From the NCBI GenBank assembly GCA_026398415.1, contig JAPLSY010000078.1, forward strand, positions 33,904-97,903: a stretch of DNA of 64,000 nucleotides, read 5' to 3'. The notes under the pieces were generated by a model. The model was not told the DNA's origin. It saw only the letters and a list, made by a program, of their open reading frames with translations, and ran no database searches. Made by a program: the position numbers and the translations under genes. This DNA is from Kiritimatiellota bacterium (GTDB lineage: Bacteria > Verrucomicrobiota > Kiritimatiellia > JAAZAB01). Of the stretch, positions 54,157 to 63,222 are shown piece by piece (within the stretch, counting starts at the first letter, position 1; every line of letters begins with the position of its first letter).

Positions 54157-56412
54157 TTACTTTGTTAAAGCTTTAGGGTAGCTGACTTTGAGCAACAAGT
54201 CTTCCCAGGAAGCTTGGCCCGTGATGCGGAAGCGGATGCCGCCCCAGAGGGCGGTTCCTTGTCCCGGGCCGCTATTGGAGCCAATCAGCAGCGAGCAGTG
54301 ATTCCAATCTTCCAGCCCGTAGGTCATGGGCGTTGCGTTAGCCGGGTCGGTTGCCGATGCCGTAAAACGCCCGGTCCCATCCAGCATCAATTGCTCGTCC
54401 GCATAAACTTTCAGGTCCGTGCCCTTTGCTTCGATGCGGTAGGTATGAAAAGCATTGGTCGTGTTGTACGCGGCCGACAGGCCCGCCTTGGCCAGCCCGA
54501 TGCGGTCGGGGGCTAATGTTAAAAATTCCACATGCTCCCCATTGGCCAGGCGCACAACCACCGCCATCGGGTCGGTGCTTTGCAGCACCTTCACGCGGAC
54601 TTCGACCGTGCAGGGCACGTCGGTGCGCGGGGTCCAGGGATAAACCAGGTTGATGGTGTCCGTTGCTTTCGTGCCCCGGTCGGCAAAGAGCAAGGCGCCG
54701 TCCACGATCTTTTCTTCCCAGTTCCCGTTGTTAAATAAACGGCGCCAGGGCGGTTGATTGGTGCCCGCCAATTTATAGGCGCAGCTGTAGTTCACCGTCC
54801 AGTCCAGGGAAGTTTCCGGGGCCATGGCTTGAAGCTCGGTCAGTCCGACCCGGTTGAGACCCTGGATTACCTGGTCGGGCGTGAGTTTAAAATGCAGTTG
54901 GTTAGCCTTCAGATCCCCGCCTTTTAACGGTTTCCCGTTCCAATCCACTTGCGCATTATCCGCAGTTCCCAACTTCGCGACCTGCAACTCCAGGTCGAGG
55001 GCGGGTGTCAGGCCGGCGGCTATGGCCGCGCGCAGATCTTCGCCGACGTAGAGTCCCCGTTCAACCCGCTTGCCGGCGGTCAGGCGGATCGGGTCAGCCG
55101 GGGTGAGAAGGTCGATGCGCTGATAGCGGTTGCCCCCGGCCAGATAAGCACATGGTTTTTCCCAGACCCAGGTCACGAAGAACTCCTTGTCCTGTCCGAG
55201 CAGGCTGGCGAGCGAGCCAATGCTGCACAGGTAGTTGCGGTTGGCATCATATTCATTGAAGATATACACGCCGTCCCCGCCCTGGGCAAAAACATTCATG
55301 GCGCGCGCACGGTAGGATGCATCGCCGTAGCGCGGTCGGTCCCCAGCTTTGACATTAAGCATGACGCTCAGACCGGGATAGCATTTGACCCCGTACTTAT
55401 GCGCCAGGTCCACCTGGTAGCTGAACTGGTTCAGTTGGGAAAAATCTGACCCGATAAAGCAGTCGAACAACCCTTCTTTCATCCACTGTTCGATATCCAG
55501 CCCCAGATTCCGACTGTACTCCGCCGAGTCGGGAGCGCGGACGGCAATCAGGAAGGGACGCCCCCGTTTCAGGCCTTCCCGTTCCGTCATTGTACGGATC
55601 CGGCGCATTAACTCCGTCATCATTTCCCGGTCCTTGTCGCTGGCCTGCCCCCCGTTTGAAACACTGGGAAAATATTGCAGCATGCGCAAGAAATCCATTT
55701 CCACGCCGTCCACATTATAGTTCTGGCAGACTTCCTCGAAGAAACGATAACAATAGTCCCGTATCTCGGGCCGGGCATAGTTGACCCCGGACCATTCCCC
55801 GTATGCCGTCTTATTGCTATAACTGCCCAGCAACCATTCCGGGTGTTGTTCTTTAAGTTTTGGAAACAGGGGATAGCCCTTTTCCGGGGTCCAGGCGCTG
55901 TCGTGGATGTCGTTCATGCGCATTGACCAGAATATTTCGATGTTCTTCGCCTTGCAGAAATCAACCATCACCTGCAACGGGTCGGTCCCCTGGGCAATCA
56001 AGTCCCCGGTAATATTGCGAATGTTTGCGTTTGGTTCATCGATGACAACCCTTTTGGGATCTGCAAGCGTATGGCCAATTTTGGTGCGGTGGGTAAAATT
56101 GCCGAAGCCGGAGCAGATCGTGCAGTAAGATAGGGCATCCACCTGTTTGTCGGCCAACTGGGTGGTGCGCACATTGAGTAAATCTTCGGGGGTGGCTTGG
56201 GCCCGGCCCTTGAGGGAGTTCGTATTGAAATACCAGGCATCGCAGCCATCGTGATTGAACCAGATGCGGCGTGGCCGTTGCTTGATCTTTTCCCGTTGTT
56301 GCCGCAATTGATCAATAGTCAGGTCAGGCGTCGCAGCCGAGGCCTGCCAAGACGCGCCGATCAACAGGGCGAGGGCGGCAATCTTCAGGCTGAACGTCAG
56401 ATGCTGGTGCAT
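54157..56412 (-). CDS. Secreted GHL10-like glycoside-hydrolase-fold protein
   Basis: The start ATG 56412 follows GAAGGAGA, giving 751 aa. A signal peptide (LKIAALALLIGASWQASA) is followed by a TIM-barrel region of about 350 aa. Motifs are RRIWFNHDGCDAWYF, KNIEIFWSMRMNDIHDS, NYARPEIRDYCYRFFEEV, NVDGVEMDFLRM (a V-D-G-V-x-x-D/E strand end with likely catalytic acids) and KYGVKCYPGLSV. The C-terminal 200 aa form a beta-sandwich (YRIEAKGTDLKVYADEQL) like concanavalin-type modules. The substrate is unknown. It is co-directional with the beta-helix gene, 24 bp apart. Confidence 0.8.
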   Translation of the reverse strand: MHQHLTFSLKIAALALLIGASWQASAATPDLTIDQLRQQREKIKQRPRRIWFNHDGCDAWYFNTNSLKGRAQATPEDLLNVRTTQLADKQVDALSYCTICSGFGNFTHRTKIGHTLADPKRVVIDEPNANIRNITGDLIAQGTDPLQVMVDFCKAKNIEIFWSMRMNDIHDSAWTPEKGYPLFPKLKEQHPEWLLGSYSNKTAYGEWSGVNYARPEIRDYCYRFFEEVCQNYNVDGVEMDFLRMLQYFPSVSNGGQASDKDREMMTELMRRIRTMTEREGLKRGRPFLIAVRAPDSAEYSRNLGLDIEQWMKEGLFDCFIGSDFSQLNQFSYQVDLAHKYGVKCYPGLSVMLNVKAGDRPRYGDASYRARAMNVFAQGGDGVYIFNEYDANRNYLCSIGSLASLLGQDKEFFVTWVWEKPCAYLAGGNRYQRIDLLTPADPIRLTAGKRVERGLYVGEDLRAAIAAGLTPALDLELQVAKLGTADNAQVDWNGKPLKGGDLKANQLHFKLTPDQVIQGLNRVGLTELQAMAPETSLDWTVNYSCAYKLAGTNQPPWRRLFNNGNWEEKIVDGALLFADRGTKATDTINLVYPWTPRTDVPCTVEVRVKVLQSTDPMAVVVRLANGEHVEFLTLAPDRIGLAKAGLSAAYNTTNAFHTYRIEAKGTDLKVYADEQLMLDGTGRFTASATDPANATPMTYGLEDWNHCSLLIGSNSGPGQGTALWGGIRFRITGQASWEDLLLKVSYPKALTK

Positions 56413-56592
56413 GGTGTCTCCTTCGATTGATTGCATTGTACGGCCAATATTTCCAGTGATAAAAAGCTGCTTGATTTGTTACAGGAAATCATGTCACGGA
56501 TACCAGTTTTTGGCAACAGCAATAGACTACTATGCCAACAAATAAGCCTGGCGGTGGGCAATAACGTCATAAAAAATATATCAAAAACGGGA

Positions 56593-56621
56593 TTGACATC
56601 AACATCAGGAATCCCTAAATT
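56593..56621 (+). promoter_or_regulatory. Promoter of the ilvBN-leuA operon
   Basis: TTGACA (56593-56598), exactly 17 bp, TAAATT (56616-56621). Transcription is expected near 56628, within 0-2 nt of the leader-peptide ATG at 56629, so the leader mRNA may be leaderless. Confidence 0.75.
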
Positions 56622-56628
56622 ATGTTTT

Positions 56629-56736
56629 ATGAGTAACTCTTTAGCCATCGTAACGGTCGTTGTCGGACTTCTCCAGGCGCTCGTATTGCGCCTGGTTGAG
56701 GGCCGCGCCTTTACGGTGGCCAACGGACGCGGATAA
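56629..56736 (+). CDS. ilvL: ilv operon leader peptide (35 aa, branched-chain-rich)
   Basis: The ORF runs ATG 56629 to TAA 56736. Codons 7-23 contain 12 Ile/Val/Leu codons out of 17: Ile7, Val8, Val10-12, Leu14-15, Leu18, Val19, Leu20, Leu22, Val23 (AIVTVVVGLLQALVLRLVEG). The end is RAFTVANGRG. Composition, promoter position and the attenuator that follows match the leader peptides of enterobacterial ilv operons, although this sequence is not recognisably homologous to them. It lies in the 494-bp spacer between the GHL10-like gene and ilvB. 56413-56592 of that spacer shows no other feature. Confidence 0.8.
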   Translation: MSNSLAIVTVVVGLLQALVLRLVEGRAFTVANGRG

Positions 56737-56796
56737 CGTCATTCCGCCCGTTGTCAGGTTGTTCGAGACCCACCGTGAAAAAACGGTGGGTTTTTT
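56701..56796 (+). terminator. Transcription attenuator (antiterminator and terminator) upstream of ilvB
   Basis: Terminator: 56768-56776 pairs with 56783-56791 (ACCCACCGT/ACGGTGGGT, perfect 9 bp, 6-nt loop) followed by TTTTTT (56791-56796). Antiterminator: 56710-56719 (TTTACGGTGG) pairs with 56770-56779 (10 bp, one G-U), using the same 5' arm. Protector: 56701-56706 pairs with 56716-56721. Stalling at Leu22-Val23 would cover 56701-56706 and allow antitermination. A further 8-bp hairpin (56673-56680 with 56688-56695) lies inside the leader peptide. Confidence 0.82.
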
Positions 56797-56906
56797 GTTA
56801 TCATCCGCTATAATGCGGGTTCATGGCGGATAAAGGTTTGTTCCCGCCTGAGACGGGTTATGCCTGCGGCATGATCCGCCATTGGCAGAAAACAGGAGAA
56901 ACGAAT

Positions 56907-58628
56907 ATGCGTACAGGTGTGGAATGTTTGATGGATGGATTAAAAAAGGCCGGCGTGCAGACCATCTTCGGGTTGCCCGGCGGCTCGGTGCTGGATATAT
57001 TTAACGGTCTGTATGATGCCCCGTTTAAGTTCGTTCTAACCCGCCATGAGCAGGGCGCCACGCACATGGCCGATGGTTATGCCCGCGCCACCGGTCGGGT
57101 GGGGTGCTGTCTGGTGACATCCGGCCCCGGGGCCACGAATACCGTGACCGGCCTGGGTACGGCATACATGGATTCAATCCCCCTCGTGTGTATTTCCGGC
57201 CAGGTGCCAACGCATATGATCGGCAACGATGCCTTTCAGGAGGCTGACACAACCGGCATTACGCGGCCGGTGACCAAGCATAATTACCTGGTGCGCAATG
57301 TGGATGATTTGCCGCGCATTATCGCCGAGGCTTTCTATATAGCAGGCACCGGCAAGCCGGGCCCCGTACTGGTGGATATTCCCAAGGATGTCCAGCGCGC
57401 CAGCACCAAGGCCCACACGCCGGATTCCGTGAGCATCCGCGGGTATAACCCCAATACGGAGGGCCACCCCAAGCAGATCGCCCGGCTGGCGGAGGCGATC
57501 AACAAGGCCAAAAAACCGCTCCTGTACGTGGGTGGCGGTGCGATTGCCGCAAATGCCGCCGAGGAGGTTACCCAACTTGCGCGCAAGGCTAAAATCCCGG
57601 TCACGACGACGTTGCTGGGATTGGGCTCCTTTCCCGAAACCGACCAGTTGGCCCTGCGCATGCTCGGCATGCATGGGAGCGTAACGGCCAATTACGCCAC
57701 GCATCATTGCGACTTGCTCGTGTCCATCGGCGCCCGCTTCGACGACCGGGTGACCGGCAAAATCTCGGAATTCGCGGCCCATGCCAAGATCGCACATATC
57801 GATATCGATCCCACGGCCATTTCTAAAAGTGTGCCCGTGGATATCCCGGTGGTTGGCGATGTGAAGAAGGTGCTGAAGGTTCTCATCCCTTTGGTGGAAA
57901 GCAAGGAACGCACGGAATGGCTCACACAGATTCAGGAATGGAAACAAAAAAACCCGTTTGCGTACGACCAGAACGGGGCAAAACTGATGCCCCAGTATGT
58001 CATTGAGCAGATTTACGCCCTGACCAAAGGCGATGCTATCATCGTTACCGAAGTGGGTCAGCACCAGATGTGGTCGGCACAGTATTATAAATATACCCAA
58101 CCGCGCACGTTTATCTCGTCGGGTGGGCTGGGCACCATGGGCTTCGGTCTGCCGGCAGCCATTGGTGCGCAATTCGGGTGCCCCGACAGGATGGTGGTGG
58201 ATATTTCCGGCGATGGCAGTGCCCAGATGAATTTTCAGGAACTCGTGGTCGCCGTGGAGCACCAGGTGCCGATCAAGGTGGTGATTCTCAACAACGGCTA
58301 CCTGGGCATGGTACGCCAGTGGCAGGAAATGTTCTACAAGAAGAAATATTCGGCCACTTGCCTGGGACAGAGCGGGCGAGGCCAGAACGAGAAAATCAAG
58401 GATCATCCGGACACGCCTTACTTGCCTGATTTCGTCAAGTTGGCCGAGGCGCACGGCGCCCTGGGCCTGCGGGCAAAGACCCGTGCCGCCGTGGTGCCGA
58501 TGCTGGAGAAAGCATTTGCGGCCGATGGGCCCGCCGTGGTGGAATGCATGGTGGAGCCGGAAGCCAATGTGTTCCCTATGGTACCCGCCGGAGCCTCGCT
58601 TACGGAAATGATCCAAAGCATGGCATGA
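56907..58628 (+). CDS. ilvB: Acetolactate synthase, large subunit
   Basis: This ThDP enzyme makes acetolactate for valine and leucine or acetohydroxybutyrate for isoleucine. The start ATG 56907 follows AGGAG. A reading from 56823 would start 26 nt after the attenuator but lacks a Shine-Dalgarno. The 573-aa product has GLPGGSVLDIFNGL, the catalytic Glu48 in RHEQGATHMADGYARATG, and SGQVPTHMIGNDAFQEAD for FAD and substrate binding. The ThDP motif is GDGSAQMNFQEL (435-446) with NNGYLGMVRQWQ. TATAAT at 56809-56814 might be a weak second promoter. Confidence 0.96.
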   Translation: MRTGVECLMDGLKKAGVQTIFGLPGGSVLDIFNGLYDAPFKFVLTRHEQGATHMADGYARATGRVGCCLVTSGPGATNTVTGLGTAYMDSIPLVCISGQVPTHMIGNDAFQEADTTGITRPVTKHNYLVRNVDDLPRIIAEAFYIAGTGKPGPVLVDIPKDVQRASTKAHTPDSVSIRGYNPNTEGHPKQIARLAEAINKAKKPLLYVGGGAIAANAAEEVTQLARKAKIPVTTTLLGLGSFPETDQLALRMLGMHGSVTANYATHHCDLLVSIGARFDDRVTGKISEFAAHAKIAHIDIDPTAISKSVPVDIPVVGDVKKVLKVLIPLVESKERTEWLTQIQEWKQKNPFAYDQNGAKLMPQYVIEQIYALTKGDAIIVTEVGQHQMWSAQYYKYTQPRTFISSGGLGTMGFGLPAAIGAQFGCPDRMVVDISGDGSAQMNFQELVVAVEHQVPIKVVILNNGYLGMVRQWQEMFYKKKYSATCLGQSGRGQNEKIKDHPDTPYLPDFVKLAEAHGALGLRAKTRAAVVPMLEKAFAADGPAVVECMVEPEANVFPMVPAGASLTEMIQSMA

Positions 58629-58634
58629 GCAGGA

Positions 58635-58707
58635 AATGCAGAATGAAGAATGAAGAATGCAGAATTCGGAACGAAGGACCAGGAACGAAGAACAAGGAAC
58701 GGCGAAC
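58635..58707. repeat. Two heptamer arrays between ilvB and ilvN
   Basis: GCAGAAT-GAAGAAT-GAAGAAT-GCAGAAT is followed by GGAACGA-AGGACCA-GGAACGA-AGAACAA-GGAACGG-CGAAC up to the ilvN ATG. The 7-bp period is kept while the unit changes. Confidence 0.85.
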
Positions 58708-59187
58708 ATGAAACATATTATTTCCATGCTGGTTGAAAACCAACCGGGCGTATTGGCCCGGGTGATCGGACTGATTTCGGGACGCGGCTACAACATTGAC
58801 AGCCTCAACGTGGCCCCGACCCAGGACATCACAACCTCCCGGATTACCATGACCGTGCCGGGCGACGATCACGTACTGGAACAGGTGACCAAGCAGCTCA
58901 ACAAGCTGGTGGACGTCATCAAGGTTTTTGACCTGACCGAAGAAAAATATATTGACCGCGAGCTGGCCCTGGTGAAAGTATGTGCCTCGCCGAAAAACCG
59001 ATCGGCCTTGATCGAGTTGGCCGCTCTATTCCGCGCCGAAAACGTTTCGGTGCAGAATAAAGCCATGATCATCCAGATGGTGGGCACAACGGATGCGGTG
59101 GATAATTTCCTGGAACTGATCAAACCCCACGGCATTGTGGAGGTGTCCCGTACGGGCGTTATCGCCGTGGGCAAGGCGGAAGGCTGA
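58708..59187 (+). CDS. ilvN: Acetolactate synthase, small regulatory subunit
   Basis: The start ATG 58708 follows AAGGAACGG. A longer in-frame start at 58657 would be heptamer-encoded. The 159-aa product has an N-terminal ACT domain (ISMLVENQPGVLARVIGLIS, then GRGYNIDSLNVAPTQD). The C-terminal domain LIELAALFRAENVSVQNKAM is typical of IlvN/IlvH. It confers valine feedback and stimulates IlvB. Confidence 0.95.
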   Translation: MKHIISMLVENQPGVLARVIGLISGRGYNIDSLNVAPTQDITTSRITMTVPGDDHVLEQVTKQLNKLVDVIKVFDLTEEKYIDRELALVKVCASPKNRSALIELAALFRAENVSVQNKAMIIQMVGTTDAVDNFLELIKPHGIVEVSRTGVIAVGKAEG

Positions 59188-59194
59188 AGGCCGA

Positions 59195-59235
59195 TGCCAG
59201 ACGACAGACGACGGAGGGCAGACGACAGACAACTT
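59195..59235. repeat. Heptamer array GACGACA between ilvN and leuA
   Basis: CCAGACG-ACAGACG-ACGGAGG-GCAGACG-ACAGACA has a 7-bp period. The remainder of the spacer to 59286 shows only the leuA ribosome-binding region. Confidence 0.8.
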
Positions 59236-59286
59236 CAAACAAAGAACGATAAATCCATCAGCTGACGGGAACAAAAAGCGAAGGTT

Positions 59287-60831
59287 ATGAAAACAGCAAA
59301 ACAAGATCGCGTGTTAATTTTCGATACAACCTTGCGGGACGGCGAGCAATGCCCCGGCGCCAGCCTGAATCAGCGTGAAAAAATCGAGATTGCCCAGCAG
59401 TTGGTGCGCCTGAATGTGGACGTCATCGAGGCCGGCTTTCCCATTGCCTCGCCCGACGATTTTTGTTCCGTCAAGGCGATCGCCGAGACCATCAAGGGGC
59501 CGCGGATTGCCGGGCTGGCGCGCTGTCTGAACAAGGATATCGAGCGCTGTGCGGAGGCCGTGATGCCGGCCGGGCAGCGCGGGCGCATCCATGTTTTCCT
59601 GGCGACTTCGCCGATTCACCGCCAATATAAACTCAAGAAAGACAAGGCCGAAATTCTCAAGCAGGCGGCGGCATCCGTGCGCTATGCGCGCAAATTTTGC
59701 GAGGATGTCGAGTTCAGCGCCGAGGACGCCTCACGAACGGAGCCGGATTTTCTGGCGCAAGTGACTGGCGCCGTGATTGACGCCGGCGCTGCGACGGTGA
59801 ATATTCCCGATACCGTCGGGTATGCCGTGCCGGGGGAATTCGGTGCGTTGATTGGCTATCTGTTCGAACACGTGCCGAACATCGGGAAGGCCGTCATCAA
59901 TGTCCATTGCCACAATGATTTGGGCCTGGCGGTGGCCAATACGCTGGCGGCGCTTGCCGCCGGTGCCCGGGGCGTGGAGTGCACCATCAACGGGCTGGGC
60001 GAACGCGCCGGCAATTGCGCCCTGGAGGAAGTAATCATGGCCCTGCGCACCAGGCATGATCGGTTCGATCTCAGCACCGGCATCTGCACGCAGGAATTGT
60101 TCCGTGCCAGCCGCCTGGTCAGCCGGCTGACCGGCATGGTCGTACAGCGCAACAAGGCCATTGTGGGCGCCAATGCTTTTGCCCATGAGGCCGGCATCCA
60201 CCAGGACGGTATCCTCAAGGAGCGTTCGACCTATGAAATCATGCGCCCGCAGGACATCGGCATTGACGGTTCCGAGCTGGTGCTGGGCAAGCATTCCGGG
60301 CGGCACGCGTTTTCCGACCGGCTTACCAAAATGGGTTTTAAACTTAAGCTTGAGGAATTGGATCATGCCTACCGCCGATTCATTGATCTGGCGGATAAGA
60401 AAAAAAATGTGTATGACGACGATATCCTGGCCATTGCCCGCGATGAAATGGAAGGTGATTTAGCGGGGGGCGGCGCGTATCAATTGGATTATCTCCACGT
60501 ATCCACGGGCACGTCCACGATTCCAACTGCCACGGTGCGCCTGCGCAAGGGTAAGGACGTGATCCAGGACGCCGCCTGCGGTGACGGGCCGGTGGATGCC
60601 GCGCTTAAGACCATTGACCGAATTACGGGGGTGCGGGGCAAACTGCTGGAGTATGCCATTCAGGCTGTGACCATCGGGAAGGACGCACAGGGCGAGGTCA
60701 GCATGCGCGTGGCCTTTGGCGACGACATGGTCAGCGGCAAGGCGGCCAGCACCGACATCGTCCAAGCGAGCGCCACCGCTTACTTGAACTGTGTCAACCG
60801 CATCTTGCAAAGCCGCGCGCTGAAGGCGTAA
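59287..60831 (+). CDS. leuA: 2-isopropylmalate synthase
   Basis: This is the first step of leucine synthesis, condensing acetyl-CoA with 2-ketoisovalerate. The 514-aa product has FDTTLRDGEQCPGASL (Asp13, Arg17, Asp18 at the metal and substrate site). NVHCHNDLGLAVANTLAAL follows, with metal ligands His207 and His209, then GLGERAGNCALEEV and AHEAGIHQDGILK. The C-terminal LeuA regulatory domain is present (LDYLHVSTGTSTIPTATVRL), so leucine feedback is likely. The context with ilvBN confirms LeuA rather than homocitrate or citramalate synthase. Confidence 0.95.
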   Translation: MKTAKQDRVLIFDTTLRDGEQCPGASLNQREKIEIAQQLVRLNVDVIEAGFPIASPDDFCSVKAIAETIKGPRIAGLARCLNKDIERCAEAVMPAGQRGRIHVFLATSPIHRQYKLKKDKAEILKQAAASVRYARKFCEDVEFSAEDASRTEPDFLAQVTGAVIDAGAATVNIPDTVGYAVPGEFGALIGYLFEHVPNIGKAVINVHCHNDLGLAVANTLAALAAGARGVECTINGLGERAGNCALEEVIMALRTRHDRFDLSTGICTQELFRASRLVSRLTGMVVQRNKAIVGANAFAHEAGIHQDGILKERSTYEIMRPQDIGIDGSELVLGKHSGRHAFSDRLTKMGFKLKLEELDHAYRRFIDLADKKKNVYDDDILAIARDEMEGDLAGGGAYQLDYLHVSTGTSTIPTATVRLRKGKDVIQDAACGDGPVDAALKTIDRITGVRGKLLEYAIQAVTIGKDAQGEVSMRVAFGDDMVSGKAASTDIVQASATAYLNCVNRILQSRALKA

Positions 60832-60837
60832 TTGAAT

Positions 60838-61725
60838 ATGGTCATAAACATCAACCCGTCCACAACGCCCTACGCCGTTCTCGGGCACCCGATCCGCCAT
60901 TCGCTTTCGCCCCGCATGCAAAATGCGGCGTTTGAGGCGCTGGCCATGGATGCCGTGTACCTGGCGTTCGATGTACCGCCCGAAAAGCTTATGCAAACCC
61001 TGCCGGTCCTGGCGGAACTGGGGTTTGCCGGTCTTAACCTGACCGTGCCACTCAAGGAAGTCGCGTTTCGCGGATTGGCCGACCTCGATGAAGCCGCCCG
61101 GCGTTTAGGTTCGGTTAATACCATAAAAATCGATGCCGGTGGTCTGAAAGGCTTCAGCACGGACGGTGAAGGTTTTTTGCGGGCCGTACGCGAGACGTTC
61201 GATCTGTCGGTCAAGGGACTCTCCCTGTTTCTGCTGGGGTGCGGCGGTGCCGGCCGCGCGGTGGCTATGGCCTGTGCCGCGGCCGGCGCCAAGCGCATTA
61301 TGCTGGCCGATGCGGATCGCACCCGGCTGACCAAACTGGAAGCGGACCTGCGCGCGCTTGGGCTCAAGACCGATATTTCTGCGGTTGGCACGGAACCGCA
61401 AGCCTGGCGCCGTGTGTGCCGGGAGGCCGAGTTGGTTGTGCATGCCACGCCAGTGGGGATGCACACGGGTGAGCCGTCGGTCCTTCCTCCGGATGCGTTT
61501 CACAGTGGCCAACGGGTTTACGATCTGATTTACATGTCTCCGGAAACCGTTTTGATGCACGCAGCACGTGAGGCTGGCGCGCGCACGTCCAATGGTCTTG
61601 GCATGCTCCTGCATCAGGGCGCGCTTTCATTTTCCATCTGGACCGGGCGTGAGGCCCCCGTTGCTGTTATGCGCCGCGTGCTCGAAGAGGCCGTGTATGG
61701 CAAAAAGGCGGAAGCAAGAATATAG
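60838..61725 (+). CDS. aroE: Shikimate dehydrogenase
   Basis: This NADPH enzyme reduces 3-dehydroshikimate to shikimate. The start ATG 60838 is preferred over TTG 60832, which abuts the leuA stop, and gives 295 aa. YAVLGHPIRHSLSPRMQNAA is the shikimate-binding start. LNLTVPLKEVA has the catalytic Lys, FSTDGEGFLRA follows, then the nucleotide loop LLGCGGAGRAVAMACAAAGA. VHATPVGMH and NGLGMLLHQGALSF complete the family. aroK lies two genes downstream. Confidence 0.95.
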   Translation: MVININPSTTPYAVLGHPIRHSLSPRMQNAAFEALAMDAVYLAFDVPPEKLMQTLPVLAELGFAGLNLTVPLKEVAFRGLADLDEAARRLGSVNTIKIDAGGLKGFSTDGEGFLRAVRETFDLSVKGLSLFLLGCGGAGRAVAMACAAAGAKRIMLADADRTRLTKLEADLRALGLKTDISAVGTEPQAWRRVCREAELVVHATPVGMHTGEPSVLPPDAFHSGQRVYDLIYMSPETVLMHAAREAGARTSNGLGMLLHQGALSFSIWTGREAPVAVMRRVLEEAVYGKKAEARI

Positions 61726-61758
61726 GACTGGTATCGCTTCTTGTCCGGTTGGTTCTTA

Positions 61759-61794
61759 TTCTGATTTCTGGCTTCTTGCTTCTGACTTCTGCTT
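61759..61794. repeat. Heptamer array TTCTGAC between aroE and the prepilin peptidase
   Basis: TTCTGAT-TTCTGGC-TTCTTGC-TTCTGAC-TTCTGCT ends at the ATG of the prepilin peptidase gene, with a 7-bp period. Confidence 0.85.
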
Positions 61795-62622
61795 ATGAAC
61801 ATCTATTTTCCATTTTGGACCGACCTGTATTTGACCGTGTTGTCCATTCTCTGGGGGGCGTGCATCGGCAGTTTTGCCAATGTCTGCATCTATCGCATTC
61901 CGCGCGGTATATCCGTTGTGACCCCGCGTTCCCGGTGCCCGCATTGCGAGCAGACAATCGCCTGGTATGACAATATACCGCTTTTCAGTTTCTTTATCCT
62001 TGGAATGAAATGCCGCCATTGCGGCCGGCGTATAGCGCCACGGTATTTCCTGGTGGAATTTCTGACGGCCATCGTTTTTCTGCTCATCTGGCTGAAATTC
62101 GGATTTGACCTGCGCACCCCGATATACTGGCTGATGGCCACCGGCCTTATTATCGGCACCTTCATCGATTTCGAGTTCATGATTCTGCCTGATCGTCTGA
62201 CGGTCGGCGGGATGATTGCGGGGCCGATCCTGAGTCTGCTGGTGCCTTCGATGCAGGGACAAATGACCGCTTATACCGGTTTCTGTGCATCGCTCATTGG
62301 CCTGGCGATTGGCGCTATTTTTCTCTGGCTCGTGGCAACGCTGGGAACACTGGTGTTTCGCAAAGAGGCCATGGGCATGGGGGACGTCAAGCTCCTGGGT
62401 GCCCTCGGCGCCTTCCTGGGTTGGAAGGCAGTGTTATTTATCGTCATGGGCGCCTCGCTGGCGGGGGCGGTCGTCGGCGTGTCACTGGTCATGGCGCGGC
62501 GTAAAACCATGGCCAGTAAAATTCCCTTTGGTCCCTATATTGCACTGGCCGCCATTGTCTGGATTTTATGGGGCAAAGGCTGGTGGACCGCCTATATGGT
62601 CTGGCTGACTCAGGGATTGTGA
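61795..62622 (+). CDS. pilD: Prepilin peptidase (type IV leader peptidase, A24)
   Basis: This 275-aa membrane aspartic protease is of the PilD/GspO type. The N-terminal cytoplasmic domain contains [16 protein letters not shown] and the zinc pairs CPHC (Cys48, Cys51) and CRHC (Cys73, Cys76), as in bifunctional N-methylating enzymes. The catalytic Asp residues are Asp125 in [10 protein letters not shown] and Asp197 in MGMGDVKL. About eight helices are predicted. It should cleave pseudopilins of the T2SS and may cleave the Tad pilins encoded 37 kb away. It overlaps aroK by 1 bp. Confidence 0.95.
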   Translation: MNIYFPFWTDLYLTVLSILWGACIGSFANVCIYRIPRGISVVTPRSRCPHCEQTIAWYDNIPLFSFFILGMKCRHCGRRIAPRYFLVEFLTAIVFLLIWLKFGFDLRTPIYWLMATGLIIGTFIDFEFMILPDRLTVGGMIAGPILSLLVPSMQGQMTAYTGFCASLIGLAIGAIFLWLVATLGTLVFRKEAMGMGDVKLLGALGAFLGWKAVLFIVMGASLAGAVVGVSLVMARRKTMASKIPFGPYIALAAIVWILWGKGWWTAYMVWLTQGL

Positions 62623-63197
62623 TGAATAATACCCGTAACATCATTCTCGTTGGTTTTATGGGAACGGGTAAGACTACGATTGGCCGGGCATTGGCCGACC
62701 AGCTGAAACGCGATTTTATAGATATGGATATCGAGCTGGAAGCGCGCGCCGGCAAGCCGATCCCGCGTATTTTTGCCGAAGACGGGGAATCGGTATTTCG
62801 TCGCATGGAGCGGGATTTTATCGTCGAATTATCACGCCGTAACAAACTGGTCATCGCGGCGGGCGGCGGCATTGTGCTCAATCCTGACAATATCCGCGAT
62901 TTCAGCGCCACGGGCCATGTAATCTGCCTTAAGGCCGCGCCCGATGAGATTCTGCGCCGCGTGTCTGGTTCCCGCCATCGCCCCTTGCTGGAACAAGGCG
63001 ACAAAGCGGAACGCATTCAGAACCTGCTCCAGCAGCGCCAGCACTTTTATGATGCCATCCCATGCCAGGTAAATACGACGGGGAAAACAGTTCGCGAGAT
63101 TGTCGCCGAGGTTCGACAACTATTTCATGTGGGAGGCGCACGATGTGCGGCGACGGTCGCGGCGCGCAGCGCCCCTCCTGCCAATCCTGCGCCATAG
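62622..63197 (+). CDS. aroK: Shikimate kinase
   Basis: It phosphorylates shikimate in the chorismate pathway. ATG 62622 overlaps the preceding stop (TGATG), giving 191 aa. The P-loop GFMGTGKTTIG is at 11-21. DFIDMDIELEARAG carries the DxD motif, then VFRRMERDF (Arg for shikimate), VIAAGGGIVL, and the lid SRHRPLL. The last 20 residues (Ala/Pro-rich) are an unconserved tail. Confidence 0.94.
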   Translation: MNNTRNIILVGFMGTGKTTIGRALADQLKRDFIDMDIELEARAGKPIPRIFAEDGESVFRRMERDFIVELSRRNKLVIAAGGGIVLNPDNIRDFSATGHVICLKAAPDEILRRVSGSRHRPLLEQGDKAERIQNLLQQRQHFYDAIPCQVNTTGKTVREIVAEVRQLFHVGGARCAATVAARSAPPANPAP

Positions 63198-63222
63198 GCG
63201 CACAAATAATTATCCTGCCTTT

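Noticed and set aside
56641..56742. Minus-strand 33-aa ORF starting at ATG 56742
   Set aside because: It is antisense to the leader peptide. The plus strand has the promoter and terminator in the right order, and the minus ORF has no clear promoter.
57174..58727. Long minus-strand ORF (517 codons) opposite ilvB
   Set aside because: It is an antisense shadow of a GC-rich gene with full ilvB homology on the other strand. Similar shadows at 295-1434 and 33334-34638 were dropped for the same reason.
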